From: Cytobacillus horneckiae
Lineage (GTDB): Bacteria; Bacillota; Bacilli; Bacillales; Cytobacillaceae
Direction of reading: 5' to 3'
NCBI RefSeq assembly: GCF_002835735.1
Contig: NZ_PISD01000016.1
Coordinates: 62,001 to 126,000, forward strand
Length of the DNA stretch: 64,000 bases
Below the pieces are notes generated by a model, which was not told the DNA's origin, searched no databases, and saw only the letters and a list, made by a program, of their open reading frames with translations. This document shows positions 38,017-47,546 of this stretch, piece after piece (the stretch's first letter is position 1; each line of letters opens with the position of its first letter). The position numbers were made by a program, and so were the translations under genes.

Positions 38017-39450
38017 TTAAACTTTCTGCTTTTCATTTAAACGAGTGGAAACGACATGTATCGCTTGATCTCGCAATGCTTCAGCAGCTTCCATAAGCGC
38101 TTCATTCATACTTGGGTGGGGATAGAGAGGAAAAATTATATCCTCATCTCTTGCAGCCATTTCAAGTGCCGTAACACCTGTTGAAATCATCTCGACAGCC
38201 CCTTCGCCTATCATATGGATACCAAGTAGGACATGATTTTGTTTATCCTTTATTACTTTGACAAAACCATGTTTTTTCCCTAAAATAGCGGCGAACCCGC
38301 TTCCGGAAAGCGAAAATTGCCCTATTTCGACTTGATATCCGCTTTGAATGGCTTGTTGCTCAGTTAAGCCCACACTTGCTAAAGGCGGTCTCGTATGGGC
38401 AACGATTGGAAGGAAGCGAAGGTCAATTTCTGACCGAATTCCAGTTGCCGCCTCTGCTGCAACTTTCCCTTGTTTTATTGCCTTTATGGCCAGACTGGGG
38501 CCTTCTGTAACATCTCCAATTGCGAAAATATGCGAAAGCGATGTTCTGCATTCTTCATTAACGATAATGCAGTTTGATTCATTCGTAATGATACCGATCC
38601 GCTCCAAGCCAAGATCCTTTGTATTAGGTGAAGGTTTTACGGCTGTAAAAAGATGCGTAGCTTCCAATTCGAGTGTCCGATCATTCAAATAATAGTTAAC
38701 TGTAATTAATTCACGATTATTATTTACTTTAGAAATCTTTGCATTGGTTATTAATTTTATTTTATGTCTCTTTAAATTCTTCCTCAATTCACGATTGATT
38801 GATAAATCGTATGGAAAGTCGGCTTCCTCCATTAACATTGTCACTTGTGTGCCTAATGCCTCGTAGGCCATTGCTATTTCGATAGAAAGATAGTCATTTC
38901 CATATACAATTAGTTTATTAGGAAATGTTTCAAGGCTTGTTATCGAATAGCTGTCATGTATCCTGATATAGTCTGGTGTAATTCCTTCGATTTTTGATGG
39001 GGTGCTTCCAGTTGCGATTATGGCATGATTAAAGCGATACACTTCATATTGCTCTCCGCTTTCCACCCCCACTTTATTATTAGTTAAAAAATAAGCGGAG
39101 CCTTTAATCACCTCAATTTTATTGGATTTGCATAAAGCGGATATCCCTTGCTTCAAAGTTTCAATTGTTTTCTTTTTATATTCCTGAAGCTTATCAAAAT
39201 GAAATAACAGTTGACTATACTCTATACCAAAAACGGTGTTCTCCTTTGAATTTACATAGCTGCTTGCAGCGGCTGTCAATATTTTAGAAGGAATGCAGCC
39301 TTTATTTAAACATACTCCTCCAAGTTCTTCTTTTTCAAAAAGTGTCACTTTCCGGCCTAATTGCGATGCGCGAATTGCAGCTTGATATCCCCCCGCACCT
39401 CCGCCAATAATAATTAAATCCCGTTCATGGGCGATTTCGCCAACTACCAT
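38017..39450 (-). CDS. Dihydrolipoyl dehydrogenase (E3 of the 2-oxoacid dehydrogenase complex)
   Basis: The 477-residue flavoprotein reoxidises the lipoyl group of E2 with NAD+. The FAD motif is 'IIIGGGAGGYQAA' (13-25). The redox cysteines are Cys47 and Cys52 in 'GGVCLNKGCIPSK'. 'AIGDVTEGPSLAIKA' and the C-terminal 'YPHPSMNEALMEA' (catalytic His and Glu) are present. It overlaps the end of E2 and is the last gene of the set. A dedicated E3 copy suggests that the complex works separately from the housekeeping pyruvate dehydrogenase. Confidence 0.93.
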   Translation of the reverse strand: MVVGEIAHERDLIIIGGGAGGYQAAIRASQLGRKVTLFEKEELGGVCLNKGCIPSKILTAAASSYVNSKENTVFGIEYSQLLFHFDKLQEYKKKTIETLKQGISALCKSNKIEVIKGSAYFLTNNKVGVESGEQYEVYRFNHAIIATGSTPSKIEGITPDYIRIHDSYSITSLETFPNKLIVYGNDYLSIEIAMAYEALGTQVTMLMEEADFPYDLSINRELRKNLKRHKIKLITNAKISKVNNNRELITVNYYLNDRTLELEATHLFTAVKPSPNTKDLGLERIGIITNESNCIIVNEECRTSLSHIFAIGDVTEGPSLAIKAIKQGKVAAEAATGIRSEIDLRFLPIVAHTRPPLASVGLTEQQAIQSGYQVEIGQFSLSGSGFAAILGKKHGFVKVIKDKQNHVLLGIHMIGEGAVEMISTGVTALEMAARDEDIIFPLYPHPSMNEALMEAAEALRDQAIHVVSTRLNEKQKV

Positions 39451-40656
39451 CTATACCATCTCCAGAATGAGCATTTTCGGATCATTAATCAGTTGAGCGA
39501 AGCGATTTGTAAAACGAACAGCACTTGCTCCGTCAGCTACTCTATGGTCAAATGACATTGAAAGATTCATAATCGACCTAATAATAATTTGATCATTATC
39601 GGCAACCACCGGCATTTTTTTTGTTTTGTGAAAAGAGACTAAGGCAACTTGAGGGTGCTGAATAATTGGCGTAGCCCCGAAGCTTCCGCCTAACGGACCA
39701 ACATTACTAATTGTAAATGTTCCACCTGTTATGTCCTTCACACTTAATTTATTTTCTTTTGCCTTTTTCGATAAATCCTTCATTTCCACATGGATGGACT
39801 GGATTGACTTGTTTTCTATATTTCGCAGAACAGGTACAATCAGTCCTTCTTCCATATCAATGGCTATGCCAAAATGATGTTCTTTGTTTTTAATAATTAT
39901 TTCCTTCTCTATATCTAATTGAGCATTAAATATCGGATATTCCTTCAGGCAAATAGACAAAGCTTTAAGAAAGAACGCAGTAGCAGAAATATCCCGACCG
40001 ATTTCTTTTAAATTCTGTTTAAACTGAAGAAGGTCAGTTACATCAATTTCTTCAAAATGTGTACAATGAGGAATTGTTTGAACAGAATGCATCATGTTAT
40101 TGGCGATTTGTTTTCTTCTTCCTCTAAATGGAATCGTATCGTCTTGTTGTTCATTTATTAATGGGGATGGCTCCTGCTGCTTTTCTGCAAAAAGGCTAGA
40201 ATTGATTGATTGCGTTTTTGATTGTTCCAAATAGCGATAAATATCTTCATCGATGATGCGTCCTGATAAACCTGTTCCTTTAATATTCTCAATTTCAACT
40301 CCATTTTCCCTTGCTATTTTTCTAGTGTAAGGTGCAGCTAATATTCTTTTCAGATGATTTTGGTGGGTGTCATGCTGTGAGGGAGGCAGTGAGATTAATC
40401 GCTCTTTTTGATTCTCGGAATCGGAATGATTTTGGATAAACAATAATGTTGTGCCAACAGGAACTGTTTGGCCCTGTTTAACGTTAAATTCCCCAATTAT
40501 ACCAGCTATGGGTGAAGGTATTTCTGCAGTCATCTTATCTGTTTGCACTTCTACAATTGGCGTGTCTGCTTTAACAACATCTCCGGGCTTGACTAGAAAG
40601 CTGACAATTTCTGCTTCTGTCATCCCTTCTCCTATATCATGAAGTTTTACTTCCAT
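39451..40656 (-). CDS. 2-oxoacid dehydrogenase E2, dihydrolipoyl acyltransferase
   Basis: The 401-residue protein has one N-terminal lipoyl domain with the modified Lys41 in 'VQTDKMTAEIPSP', a peripheral-subunit-binding domain ('AAPYTRKIARENGVEIENIKG'), and the catalytic acyltransferase with 'SFDHRVADGA' (His and Asp). It passes the acyl group from E1 to CoA. By sequence type it lies with branched-chain 2-oxoacid E2 proteins. The gene context (phenylalanine dehydrogenase first in the operon) suggests phenylacetyl-CoA as the product, which is my inference. Confidence 0.92.
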   Translation of the reverse strand: MEVKLHDIGEGMTEAEIVSFLVKPGDVVKADTPIVEVQTDKMTAEIPSPIAGIIGEFNVKQGQTVPVGTTLLFIQNHSDSENQKERLISLPPSQHDTHQNHLKRILAAPYTRKIARENGVEIENIKGTGLSGRIIDEDIYRYLEQSKTQSINSSLFAEKQQEPSPLINEQQDDTIPFRGRRKQIANNMMHSVQTIPHCTHFEEIDVTDLLQFKQNLKEIGRDISATAFFLKALSICLKEYPIFNAQLDIEKEIIIKNKEHHFGIAIDMEEGLIVPVLRNIENKSIQSIHVEMKDLSKKAKENKLSVKDITGGTFTISNVGPLGGSFGATPIIQHPQVALVSFHKTKKMPVVADNDQIIIRSIMNLSMSFDHRVADGASAVRFTNRFAQLINDPKMLILEMV

Positions 40657-40666
40657 AGCTTCCCTC

Positions 40667-41662
40667 CTAAAATTTCATCACTTTTTCAATCCCATACAAA
40701 ATCCTTTCCGGTGTAGGCAGATAATGATCTTCAAAACCGAAATAAGGTACGGGTACATCAAATCCTGTAACTCTTTCAACAGGCGCCTTTTGGTATAAAA
40801 AAGAAGTATCGTTAATAATCGCGATGATATCATTGCCCAAGCCTCCAGTTGCATGCGCCTCATGGACGACAACTGTTCTCCCGGTTTTTTGCACAGATTC
40901 CGCAATCATATCTTTATCAATCGGAAAAAGGGAGCGCAGGTCTATAACATCGCATTTTATCCCTTTGCTTTTCGCTACCTCTGCGGCCCTTAATGTTTCC
41001 GGGATCATCGCACCCCAGGCAATAAGCGTGACATCTTCACCTTCCAAAAGCTTGTTTGCTTTACCGATTTCAACGGTGTATTTACCATCCGGCACTTCCC
41101 CCTTTAGCGATCGGTATAATCTCATTGGTTCTAAATAAAGCACAGGATCGGGATCTTCAATCGCAGCAATCAGCAGCCCTTTCGCATCATAAGGATTCGA
41201 TGGGCAGACCACTTTAATTCCCGGCATGTGAGTAAACACTGCTTCTGTACTATCGCAATGGATTTCAGGCGCTCTTACGCCCGCCCCATACGGCGCCCTG
41301 ATAACCATTGGGACTGTAAAATGCCCCATCGTTCTCATTCTTAGCCGGCTTGCATGGGTGACAATTTGTTCATATGCAGGATAGATAAAGCCAAGAAATT
41401 GGATCTCAATAACTGGCAAAAACCCATTGACTGCCATACCAATACCAGCTCCTACAAAACCAGCTTCACTTAAAGGGGTATCTATTACACGCTTTTCACC
41501 ATATTTTTCCTGAAGTTTATCCGTTGCTCTAAATACCCCGCCGTTTTTACCTATATCTTCGCCTAAAAGGATGACTTCCTGCTTTTCGTTCATCATCGTA
41601 TCAAGACCGTCTGTAATTGCTTGAACAAGCGTCAATGTCTTTACATCAACTGAAGTTTTCAC
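40667..41662 (-). CDS. 2-oxoacid dehydrogenase E1 beta subunit
   Basis: The 331-residue transketolase-like subunit starts 'MKTSVDVKTLTLVQAITDGLDTMM'. It contains 'LLGEDIGKNGGVFRATDKLQ', the conserved 'DTPLSEAGFVGAGIGMA' (Glu that activates thiamine diphosphate) and the C-terminal transketolase domain ('VVVHEAHATGGLG'). It pairs with E1 alpha, whose stop overlaps its start by 4 bases. Such coupling is usual for subunits made in equal amount. Confidence 0.94.
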   Translation of the reverse strand: MKTSVDVKTLTLVQAITDGLDTMMNEKQEVILLGEDIGKNGGVFRATDKLQEKYGEKRVIDTPLSEAGFVGAGIGMAVNGFLPVIEIQFLGFIYPAYEQIVTHASRLRMRTMGHFTVPMVIRAPYGAGVRAPEIHCDSTEAVFTHMPGIKVVCPSNPYDAKGLLIAAIEDPDPVLYLEPMRLYRSLKGEVPDGKYTVEIGKANKLLEGEDVTLIAWGAMIPETLRAAEVAKSKGIKCDVIDLRSLFPIDKDMIAESVQKTGRTVVVHEAHATGGLGNDIIAIINDTSFLYQKAPVERVTGFDVPVPYFGFEDHYLPTPERILYGIEKVMKF

Positions 41663-42729
41663 GACCGCTCACCTCCAATGAAATCAAGGTAATTCTTCTT
41701 TTGCTTTTCAATTTGCCATGTAGGTTTAGCAAACACATGATCAAATATATCAGCAGGATTTGCTTGAGGAAAAGCCTCCATTTCAAGAACCGCTGCTTCT
41801 ACTTCAGCGACTGCGCCTTCTTTCACTTCTTCTACCCAGCTTTCGTCATATAGTCCTTCATTCTTTAGCCATCTCTCCACTCTCAAAATAGGGTCAGCTT
41901 CTTCCCTTCGTCGGACGTTTTCCCCTTGATCACGATATCTTCCTGGGTCATCAGAAGTAGTATGCGCTCCGTATCTCCAAGTAACGGCTTCAATCAAAGT
42001 AGGTCCTTCGCCGTTTCTTGCTTTTTCTAATGCAGCTAATGTTTCAAAATATGAACTAAACACATCGTTTCCATCAATCCGAATTCCTGGAATATCATAA
42101 GCAAGAGATTTTTGCGCAATCGTTTTCGAATTCATCTGCTTACTCATTGGTACAGATATAGCATAATGATTATTTTGATTAAAGAAAATGACTGGAGCGC
42201 GAAGAACACTGGCAAAATTTATCCCTTCATGAAAATCTCCTTCTGATGTTGCTCCATCACCGAAATAGGCAATGCTTGCGGCGCTTGTGCCTTTTTGTTT
42301 TTCGGCAAAAGCTGCCCCTGCAGCATGGGGGATTTGTGTCGCAATCGGAATGCCTGGCGGAAAAATCCTTTTCCCCACCGGAGGAACACATCCTTCATTT
42401 CGTCCGTTCCAAAACAATAAAACTCTCATTAATGAATGGCCAAACACGATTGCTGCACCATGATCCCGGTAGGTTGGGAACATCCAGTCTCCATCATTAA
42501 GCGCCATTGCACTACCTACTTGGGCACCTTCTTGACCTTCAAAGGGCGCATATGTGCCAATCCTTCCCTGCCTTTGTAAACTTAGTGCTTTACGGTCAAA
42601 AGTACGTATTCTAATCATTTGTTTAAAAAATTCTTTTGCTAGTTCAGCCGTTATCCTTTCTTTATATTCTGGCAGTACAATCTTTCCATTCGTATCAACG
42701 ATTTGTTTCATTGGAAATTGGCTCTCCAT
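41659..42729 (-). CDS. 2-oxoacid dehydrogenase E1 alpha subunit
   Basis: The 356-residue thiamine-diphosphate subunit decarboxylates the 2-oxoacid. The cofactor motif GDG...NN is clear in 'YFGDGATSEGDFHEG' through 'FFNQNNHYAIS', and the phosphorylation-loop region reads 'RYGAHTTSDDPGRYRD'. It resembles pyruvate and branched-chain E1 alpha. It directly follows phenylalanine dehydrogenase (40-base gap), whose product phenylpyruvate is a 2-oxoacid, so phenylpyruvate is the most economical substrate. Branched-chain 2-oxoacids remain possible. Confidence 0.92.
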   Translation of the reverse strand: MESQFPMKQIVDTNGKIVLPEYKERITAELAKEFFKQMIRIRTFDRKALSLQRQGRIGTYAPFEGQEGAQVGSAMALNDGDWMFPTYRDHGAAIVFGHSLMRVLLFWNGRNEGCVPPVGKRIFPPGIPIATQIPHAAGAAFAEKQKGTSAASIAYFGDGATSEGDFHEGINFASVLRAPVIFFNQNNHYAISVPMSKQMNSKTIAQKSLAYDIPGIRIDGNDVFSSYFETLAALEKARNGEGPTLIEAVTWRYGAHTTSDDPGRYRDQGENVRRREEADPILRVERWLKNEGLYDESWVEEVKEGAVAEVEAAVLEMEAFPQANPADIFDHVFAKPTWQIEKQKKNYLDFIGGERS

Positions 42730-42769
42730 CCTCTCACCCTTTCCGATTCATTTAATTTATGATGTTGAC

Positions 42770-43885
42770 CTAACCCCTTATGTCCCATTTTGGTCGCTTC
42801 ATATGAGAGAAAAAACTGTTGCGCCGAGTTCTTGCTTCGATGCGGCTTTCACAAAATTGATTAGCCGCCTCTACAGTTGTAATGCCATGATATTCCGCAA
42901 ATTCGAATATATTTAAAATTGAAGTGTAAATGGCTTTCGTCTTTTGCATGACTCTTTCTTTGTTCGGCGTGTAGAGCTCGTCAGCAACTTGGATTAACCC
43001 GCCGGAATTCACAATATAATCTGGCGCATACAATATGCCGCGATCTTTAAGTGCTTTGCCATGATGAATGTCCAATAACTGATTATTAGCAGAACCAGCA
43101 ACTGCCTGAACTTGTAACAGACTGATTGATTCATCATTGAGAATTCCACCCATCGCACATGGAACAAAAACATCTGCATGTGCGGAGTAAATTTCATAGC
43201 TGTCTAACACCTTTATCGCAGACCCAAGTTTTTTTGCTTTTATGTGAAGCTGCTCAATTGCCTCTGTATTTATATCAGAGACATAAAGGTCACCGCCTTC
43301 TTCAAGCAAGCGTTCAGCCACTTTCATTCCAACCTTGCCAAGCCCTTGAATAGCGTAACTTCTCCCGGCTAATTGATCAGAGCCTGTTAATGCTTTATTT
43401 GTCGCCTGCAGTCCATATATCACCCCCTGAGCTGTCGGAACAGATGAATCACCGCTGCCTCCGTACACCTCATCTACACCAACAATGCAATTCGTCTCTT
43501 TCAATGCATGTATAAAATCCTCTGGACTTGTTCCCATATCTGTCCCTGTATAAAACCTTCCATGCAAAGATTCTACATATTGTCCAAATGCACGAAATAA
43601 CTCTGGTGATTTATCCTTGATTGGATCTCCAATAATCACCGCCTTGCCGCCGCCGAAATCCACATCAGCTGCCGCACATTTATATGTCATCCCTTTTGAA
43701 AGGCGCAAGCAATCTTCGAGTGCATCATCAATTCTTTTATATGGAAACATCCTGCATCCACCTAGTGCTGGTCCCAGTCTTGTACTATGAATCGCAATGA
43801 TTGCCCGCAACCCAGTTCCTTCATCATTACAAAAAATAACTTGTTCATGTTCATTTATTTTGTGAAAAATTTCCTCCATTCTCAT
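42770..43885 (-). CDS. pdh: L-phenylalanine dehydrogenase
   Basis: The 371-residue Glu/Leu/Phe/Val-type dehydrogenase deaminates phenylalanine to phenylpyruvate with NAD+. Its sequence follows the Lysinibacillus sphaericus phenylalanine dehydrogenase rather than leucine dehydrogenase: '[23 protein letters not shown]' (catalytic Lys in GGGK), '[16 protein letters not shown]', '[17 protein letters not shown]' and the C-terminal 'RNSFFS...RPKWDI'. The Rossmann loop is 'GLGKVG'. It heads the E1-E2-E3 operon and has a perfect cre site 13 bases upstream. Confidence 0.92.
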   Translation of the reverse strand: MRMEEIFHKINEHEQVIFCNDEGTGLRAIIAIHSTRLGPALGGCRMFPYKRIDDALEDCLRLSKGMTYKCAAADVDFGGGKAVIIGDPIKDKSPELFRAFGQYVESLHGRFYTGTDMGTSPEDFIHALKETNCIVGVDEVYGGSGDSSVPTAQGVIYGLQATNKALTGSDQLAGRSYAIQGLGKVGMKVAERLLEEGGDLYVSDINTEAIEQLHIKAKKLGSAIKVLDSYEIYSAHADVFVPCAMGGILNDESISLLQVQAVAGSANNQLLDIHHGKALKDRGILYAPDYIVNSGGLIQVADELYTPNKERVMQKTKAIYTSILNIFEFAEYHGITTVEAANQFCESRIEARTRRNSFFSHMKRPKWDIRG

Positions 43886-43897
43886 TCCTCCCTAATT

Positions 43898-43911
43898 TGA
43901 TAGCGCTTTCA
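43898..43911 (-). promoter_or_regulatory. cre site (CcpA) in front of phenylalanine dehydrogenase
   Basis: On the minus strand TGAAAGCGCTATCA fits the consensus TGWAARCGYTWNCA at all 14 positions. It lies between the likely promoter and the ATG, where CcpA would block transcription when glucose is present. Confidence 0.78.
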
Positions 43912-44016
43912 TTTATATAAGTTAAGCGTTAAGCTAAAGTATCTACCAACAGTTTTTGCTATTTTAAGATTTTCTGTAGCCAGCTTCGCCAGGCTCACTT
44001 TCCAAAGCTATTAAAA

Positions 44017-44418
44017 TTAAACTTGTTCCTTCCCTTTATCGAGTAGATTAGAAATCTTACTTTTGGGCATAACTGCTTGTGTCACAGTTCCTTCTCCTAT
44101 TAGTCTATTTTTTTCATAAACTGTCACATTCGTATGTATGATTAATTTTTTTATTTTCGTTATTCGCGCTGTGATTGTCAACTCGGCGCCATTTATTGCA
44201 GCTCCTGCGTGTCTGGCGGAAACATCAATGCCCATCCCTTCTTCATGGCTCTCAAGATAAGGCAGTATAATTTCCCTTGATGCCCATTCCATGTGGTAAA
44301 TCATCGATACTGTTGAATAAGCTGGATGAACAATATGTCCGCCAAATTGGGCAAACATTTCTGGTGTCACTTGAACCTTCATCACCGCTTGCAGCCCTTC
44401 CTCCAGACCAAGTTTCAT
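44017..44418 (-). CDS. Hotdog thioesterase, FlK/PaaI-like
   Basis: The 133-residue hotdog protein starts 'MKLGLEEGLQAVMKVQVTPEMFAQFGGHIVHPAYSTVSMIYHMEWA'. 'HPAYSTVSMIYHMEWASRE' and 'GIDVSARHAGAAINGAEL' resemble the active-site strands of fluoroacetyl-CoA thioesterase type enzymes. It probably hydrolyses an acyl-CoA of the pathway, removing phenylacetyl-CoA or a dead-end ring-1,2-epoxide or oxepin CoA, as PaaI does in proteobacteria. It has its own promoter overlapped by a site of the ATAACGTTAT type. Confidence 0.78.
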   Translation of the reverse strand: MKLGLEEGLQAVMKVQVTPEMFAQFGGHIVHPAYSTVSMIYHMEWASREIILPYLESHEEGMGIDVSARHAGAAINGAELTITARITKIKKLIIHTNVTVYEKNRLIGEGTVTQAVMPKSKISNLLDKGKEQV

Positions 44419-44454
44419 CGATACACCACCTTACAATATTTATATGACGATTAT

Positions 44455-44492
44455 TTAACGTTATAATATCATTTCGTTAAATAAAAAGTCAA
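44455..44492 (-). promoter_or_regulatory. Promoter and PaaX-type operator of the thioesterase gene
   Basis: On the minus strand TTGACT (44487-44492) and TATTAT (44463-44468) have an 18-base spacer. TTAACGTTAT (44455-44464, 9 of 10 to the shared palindrome) abuts the -10. Confidence 0.6.
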
Positions 44493-44577
44493 TAAATAAC
44501 AAAATATTATGAATAATATTTAAAATAAAAAATAAGAGGATTAACTAGAAAATCTAATTAATCCAGAAATCATTTCC

Positions 44578-45372
44578 TTATGTGAGCAGCGCTCTGTCAT
44601 TTGTCATTTTCGCCCCTCTTATACGCTGAAATTCGTTTAGCAGCTGTTCAATTGTCAACTTTTTCTTTTGCTCTTCATCAACAGTTAAAATAATTTGTCC
44701 TTTATCCATCATAATCAGTCTATTTCCAAGATCTAATGCCTGTTGCATATTATGCGTAACCATTAATGTTGTTAGGTTATATTTTTTAACAATCTCTTTT
44801 GTTAAATTTGTAATCAGCTCAGCTCTTGCAGGGTCTAAAGCTGCAGTATGCTCGTCTAATAATAGAATAGACGGTTCTGTAAAAGTGGCCATTAATAATG
44901 ACAGTGCCTGCCTTTCTCCACCTGATAATAGCCCAACCTTTGCATTTAATCGATTTTCCAGACCTAAATGGAGCGATTCCAGGACTTCACGAAACATCTC
45001 TTTCCGCTGTCTTGTTACACCTTTTCTCAGCGTCCGATTCTTGTTTCTTGAGTAAGCCATTGCAAGATTCTCTTCAATGGTCATAGATGGCGAAGTTCCA
45101 GCCATTGGATCTTGAAAAACACGGCCAATCATTTTTGCCCGCCTATATTCTGATAGCAAGCTAATATTTTTATTATCTAAATAGATTGCTCCTATATCTG
45201 GAAGCATCACTCCGGAAATAATATTCATTAAAGTTGATTTTCCTGCGCCATTACTTCCTATAACGGTAATAAAATCACCTTTTTTCATCGTTAAATCGAT
45301 GGAATCAAGCGCTGTTTTTTCATCAGGGGTTCCTTCATTGAACACTTTATGGATTTGATTTAATTGAAGCAT
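44578..45372 (-). CDS. ABC importer ATPase (aromatic amino acid or related)
   Basis: The 264-residue ATPase has Walker A 'GSNGAGKST' near 39, the signature 'LLSGGERQALSLLMA' and Walker B 'SILLLDEHTAALD', where the usual Pro after Glu is His. It works with the permease and lipoprotein encoded upstream. Its start overlaps the end of the permease gene by 26 bases in another frame. The trio resembles TrpXYZ-type transporters for tryptophan or other aromatic compounds. Confidence 0.85.
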   Translation of the reverse strand: MLQLNQIHKVFNEGTPDEKTALDSIDLTMKKGDFITVIGSNGAGKSTLMNIISGVMLPDIGAIYLDNKNISLLSEYRRAKMIGRVFQDPMAGTSPSMTIEENLAMAYSRNKNRTLRKGVTRQRKEMFREVLESLHLGLENRLNAKVGLLSGGERQALSLLMATFTEPSILLLDEHTAALDPARAELITNLTKEIVKKYNLTTLMVTHNMQQALDLGNRLIMMDKGQIILTVDEEQKKKLTIEQLLNEFQRIRGAKMTNDRALLT

Positions 45373-46378
45373 CAGACTCCCCCTTTATATATTCTGAGGC
45401 TTTAACACTGGCAATCCTCTTTGCTTTCCGCTTATTTTCTCTTGATTTATGAATGATTTTAGGCAAAATGAGGGCAATTATTACAATTGTGGCAGTGATA
45501 AGTTTCATATCACCGGGTTCAAGGAACTCCACTCTCAATGCCAAAGTAACAACGATTCGATATATAATGGCACCGCCAATGACAGCCAGCGTTGTTCTAG
45601 CAATTGTTTTTGTCCCAAAAATAGCTTCTCCGATGATGACTGATGCAAGACCAATGATAATCATCCCAATTCCCATGCCAACATCAGCAAATCCGCCCTG
45701 CTGGGCAATAAGAGCTCCTGAAAAAGCGACCATCGCATTCGCTAAACCTAATCCCAAAATTACCAAAAAATTTGTATTAGCTGATAAGCTTCTGATCATT
45801 CTTTTATTATCACCGGTGGCACGCAATGCCAACCCAATCTCTGTTTGTAAAAATCTATCCGTTAATAATTTAATCGCGAATGTTACAATAATCATAAATA
45901 TTAAAATGCCCCATGTTCTAGGTAAACTATCACCAAGTCCAACAGCAGTTAAAAGGCTGTTAAATATATTGTCTAGCCCTGTTTTATCCCATGCATCTCT
46001 TACATGAGATAATGCTGTTTCTGTGTTAAGCAAAGGGACATTCGATTTGCCCATAATCCTTAAGTTAATAGAATACAAGGCAATCATCATTAAAATTCCA
46101 GAAAGCAAGGCATTAATCTTTCCAAATGTATGAAGGATACCTGTTAGACAGCCAGCAATAAAACCTGCTACTAAAGCAAGAAGAGTAGCTATAAACGGGT
46201 TAGCGCCGCTGACAATCATCATCGCAGCAACCGCTGCACCTGTAACGAAACTGCCATCGACAGTCAAATCAGGGAAATCAAGGACCCTGAAGGATAAATA
46301 AACACCAAGCGCCATGATCGCATATATAATCCCAGATTCAAATGCACCAAAAATTGCTGTAGTCACTGCGAACCACAT
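45347..46378 (-). CDS. ABC importer permease
   Basis: The 343-residue membrane protein has about nine hydrophobic segments. Family landmarks include the first helix 'AFESGIIYAIMALGVYLSFRVLDFPDLTVDGSF' and 'ALRATGDNKRMIRSLSANTNFL', the cytoplasmic loop that contacts the ATPase. It belongs to the permease family that pairs with ABC_sub_bind lipoproteins. It lies between the lipoprotein and ATPase genes with almost no spacing. Confidence 0.88.
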   Translation of the reverse strand: MWFAVTTAIFGAFESGIIYAIMALGVYLSFRVLDFPDLTVDGSFVTGAAVAAMMIVSGANPFIATLLALVAGFIAGCLTGILHTFGKINALLSGILMMIALYSINLRIMGKSNVPLLNTETALSHVRDAWDKTGLDNIFNSLLTAVGLGDSLPRTWGILIFMIIVTFAIKLLTDRFLQTEIGLALRATGDNKRMIRSLSANTNFLVILGLGLANAMVAFSGALIAQQGGFADVGMGIGMIIIGLASVIIGEAIFGTKTIARTTLAVIGGAIIYRIVVTLALRVEFLEPGDMKLITATIVIIALILPKIIHKSRENKRKAKRIASVKASEYIKGESDASIKSNP

Positions 46379-46381
46379 CCT

Positions 46382-47395
46382 CTACTTTTCTTCATAAAAT
46401 TCCGCGTTTTCTCCCCACTCTTCCTTCACTTCAACCCCTTGATCTTCTGCAGCTTTTTTATTAATTATTAGACTAAGACTGCCTGGGAGCTCTACAGGGA
46501 TTTCTGCTGGCGTTTTGTTACCCTTTAATATTTCAGCTGCCATTTTCCCAGTTTGGTAGCCAATATCGTAATAATTAAATCCGCTGGCCGCTACCGCACC
46601 TCGTTTCATTGAATCAAGCTCACCAGCAAACAGAGGGATTTTGTTACTATTAGCAACAGAAATAACTGATTCGAGAGCGGAAACAACTGTGTTATCAGTT
46701 GGAACATAAATCGCATCCACACGCCCTACTAGAGATTCAACGGCCTGCTTTACTTCTGCTGAGGTTGAAATGGATGCCTCTACGATTTTCGCTGATTTTG
46801 AATCAGCCAATTTTTTCACTTCGTCCACCTGGACTTCGGAATTTTGTTCACCAGCATTATAAATCACACCAATATTTTTTGCCCCTATGCTATCAATGAT
46901 AAAATTAAAGGTCGTTGCAGTAGCATCTGGATGGTAGTCTGTAGTGCCTGTTATGTTTTCACCTGGTTTTTCAAATGCTTCTACTAATCCTGAGCCAATC
47001 GGATCAGTAACGGATGTAAACAAAATTGGGATATCCTTTGTTGCATTTAAGGCGCTGACTGCACTTGGTGTAGCATTAGCAAAAATCAGATCCACCTTAT
47101 CACCGACAAAGTTATTTGCTATTGTTTGCGTATTGTTCATATCAGCTTGAGCATTTTGCTTATCATATTCAATATTATCTCCTTCTTTAAATCCTTCATC
47201 CTCCAGTGCTTTAATAAACCCTTCAGATGCAGCATCTAATGAAGGATGTTCTGCAAACTGAGTCAAGCCAATCTTAAAAACTTTCTTTTCATCTTTCGTT
47301 TTTGATGTCTCGTTCGCAGTTTCCTGGCCGCAGCCACTTAAAGCGATAATGCCGAAAGCAATCATGCTAAAAAATAATTTAATTGAATTATTCAT
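46382..47395 (-). CDS. ABC importer substrate-binding lipoprotein
   Basis: The 337-residue protein has a lipoprotein signal peptide with lipobox 'IIALSGCG' (Cys near 22). A two-lobe ABC_sub_bind domain follows ('IGLTQFAEHPSLDAASEGF', 'VDLIFANATPSAVSALNATKDIPILFTSVTDP'). Family members include TrpX. Given its promoter operator and neighbours I infer uptake of phenylalanine, phenylacetate or another aromatic acid, but the sequence alone does not fix the ligand. Confidence 0.88.
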   Translation of the reverse strand: MNNSIKLFFSMIAFGIIALSGCGQETANETSKTKDEKKVFKIGLTQFAEHPSLDAASEGFIKALEDEGFKEGDNIEYDKQNAQADMNNTQTIANNFVGDKVDLIFANATPSAVSALNATKDIPILFTSVTDPIGSGLVEAFEKPGENITGTTDYHPDATATTFNFIIDSIGAKNIGVIYNAGEQNSEVQVDEVKKLADSKSAKIVEASISTSAEVKQAVESLVGRVDAIYVPTDNTVVSALESVISVANSNKIPLFAGELDSMKRGAVAASGFNYYDIGYQTGKMAAEILKGNKTPAEIPVELPGSLSLIINKKAAEDQGVEVKEEWGENAEFYEEK

Positions 47396-47546
47396 TATGA
47401 ATCTCCCTTCTTTTAGAAATCGCTTTTTAAACAGAAAAACTGATACAAAACAATTCTTTTAACTATCAATAAAACTAAAAACATTATGCAGTCTCTTATT
47501 ATGTAAGGGCTTTCAAAAAATATGATATCAAATAACAATATCGTAA

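Noticed and set aside
42770..43885. Leucine dehydrogenase as the identity of the first gene in the 2-oxoacid operon
   Set aside because: Diagnostic stretches ([29 protein letters not shown]-terminal RPKWDI) follow phenylalanine dehydrogenase rather than leucine dehydrogenase.
43916..43925. Shared TATAAGTTAA word before pheDH and hpd (also at 37974-37983)
   Set aside because: Ten AT-rich bases in two places could be chance, and no symmetry or promoter relation supports an operator.
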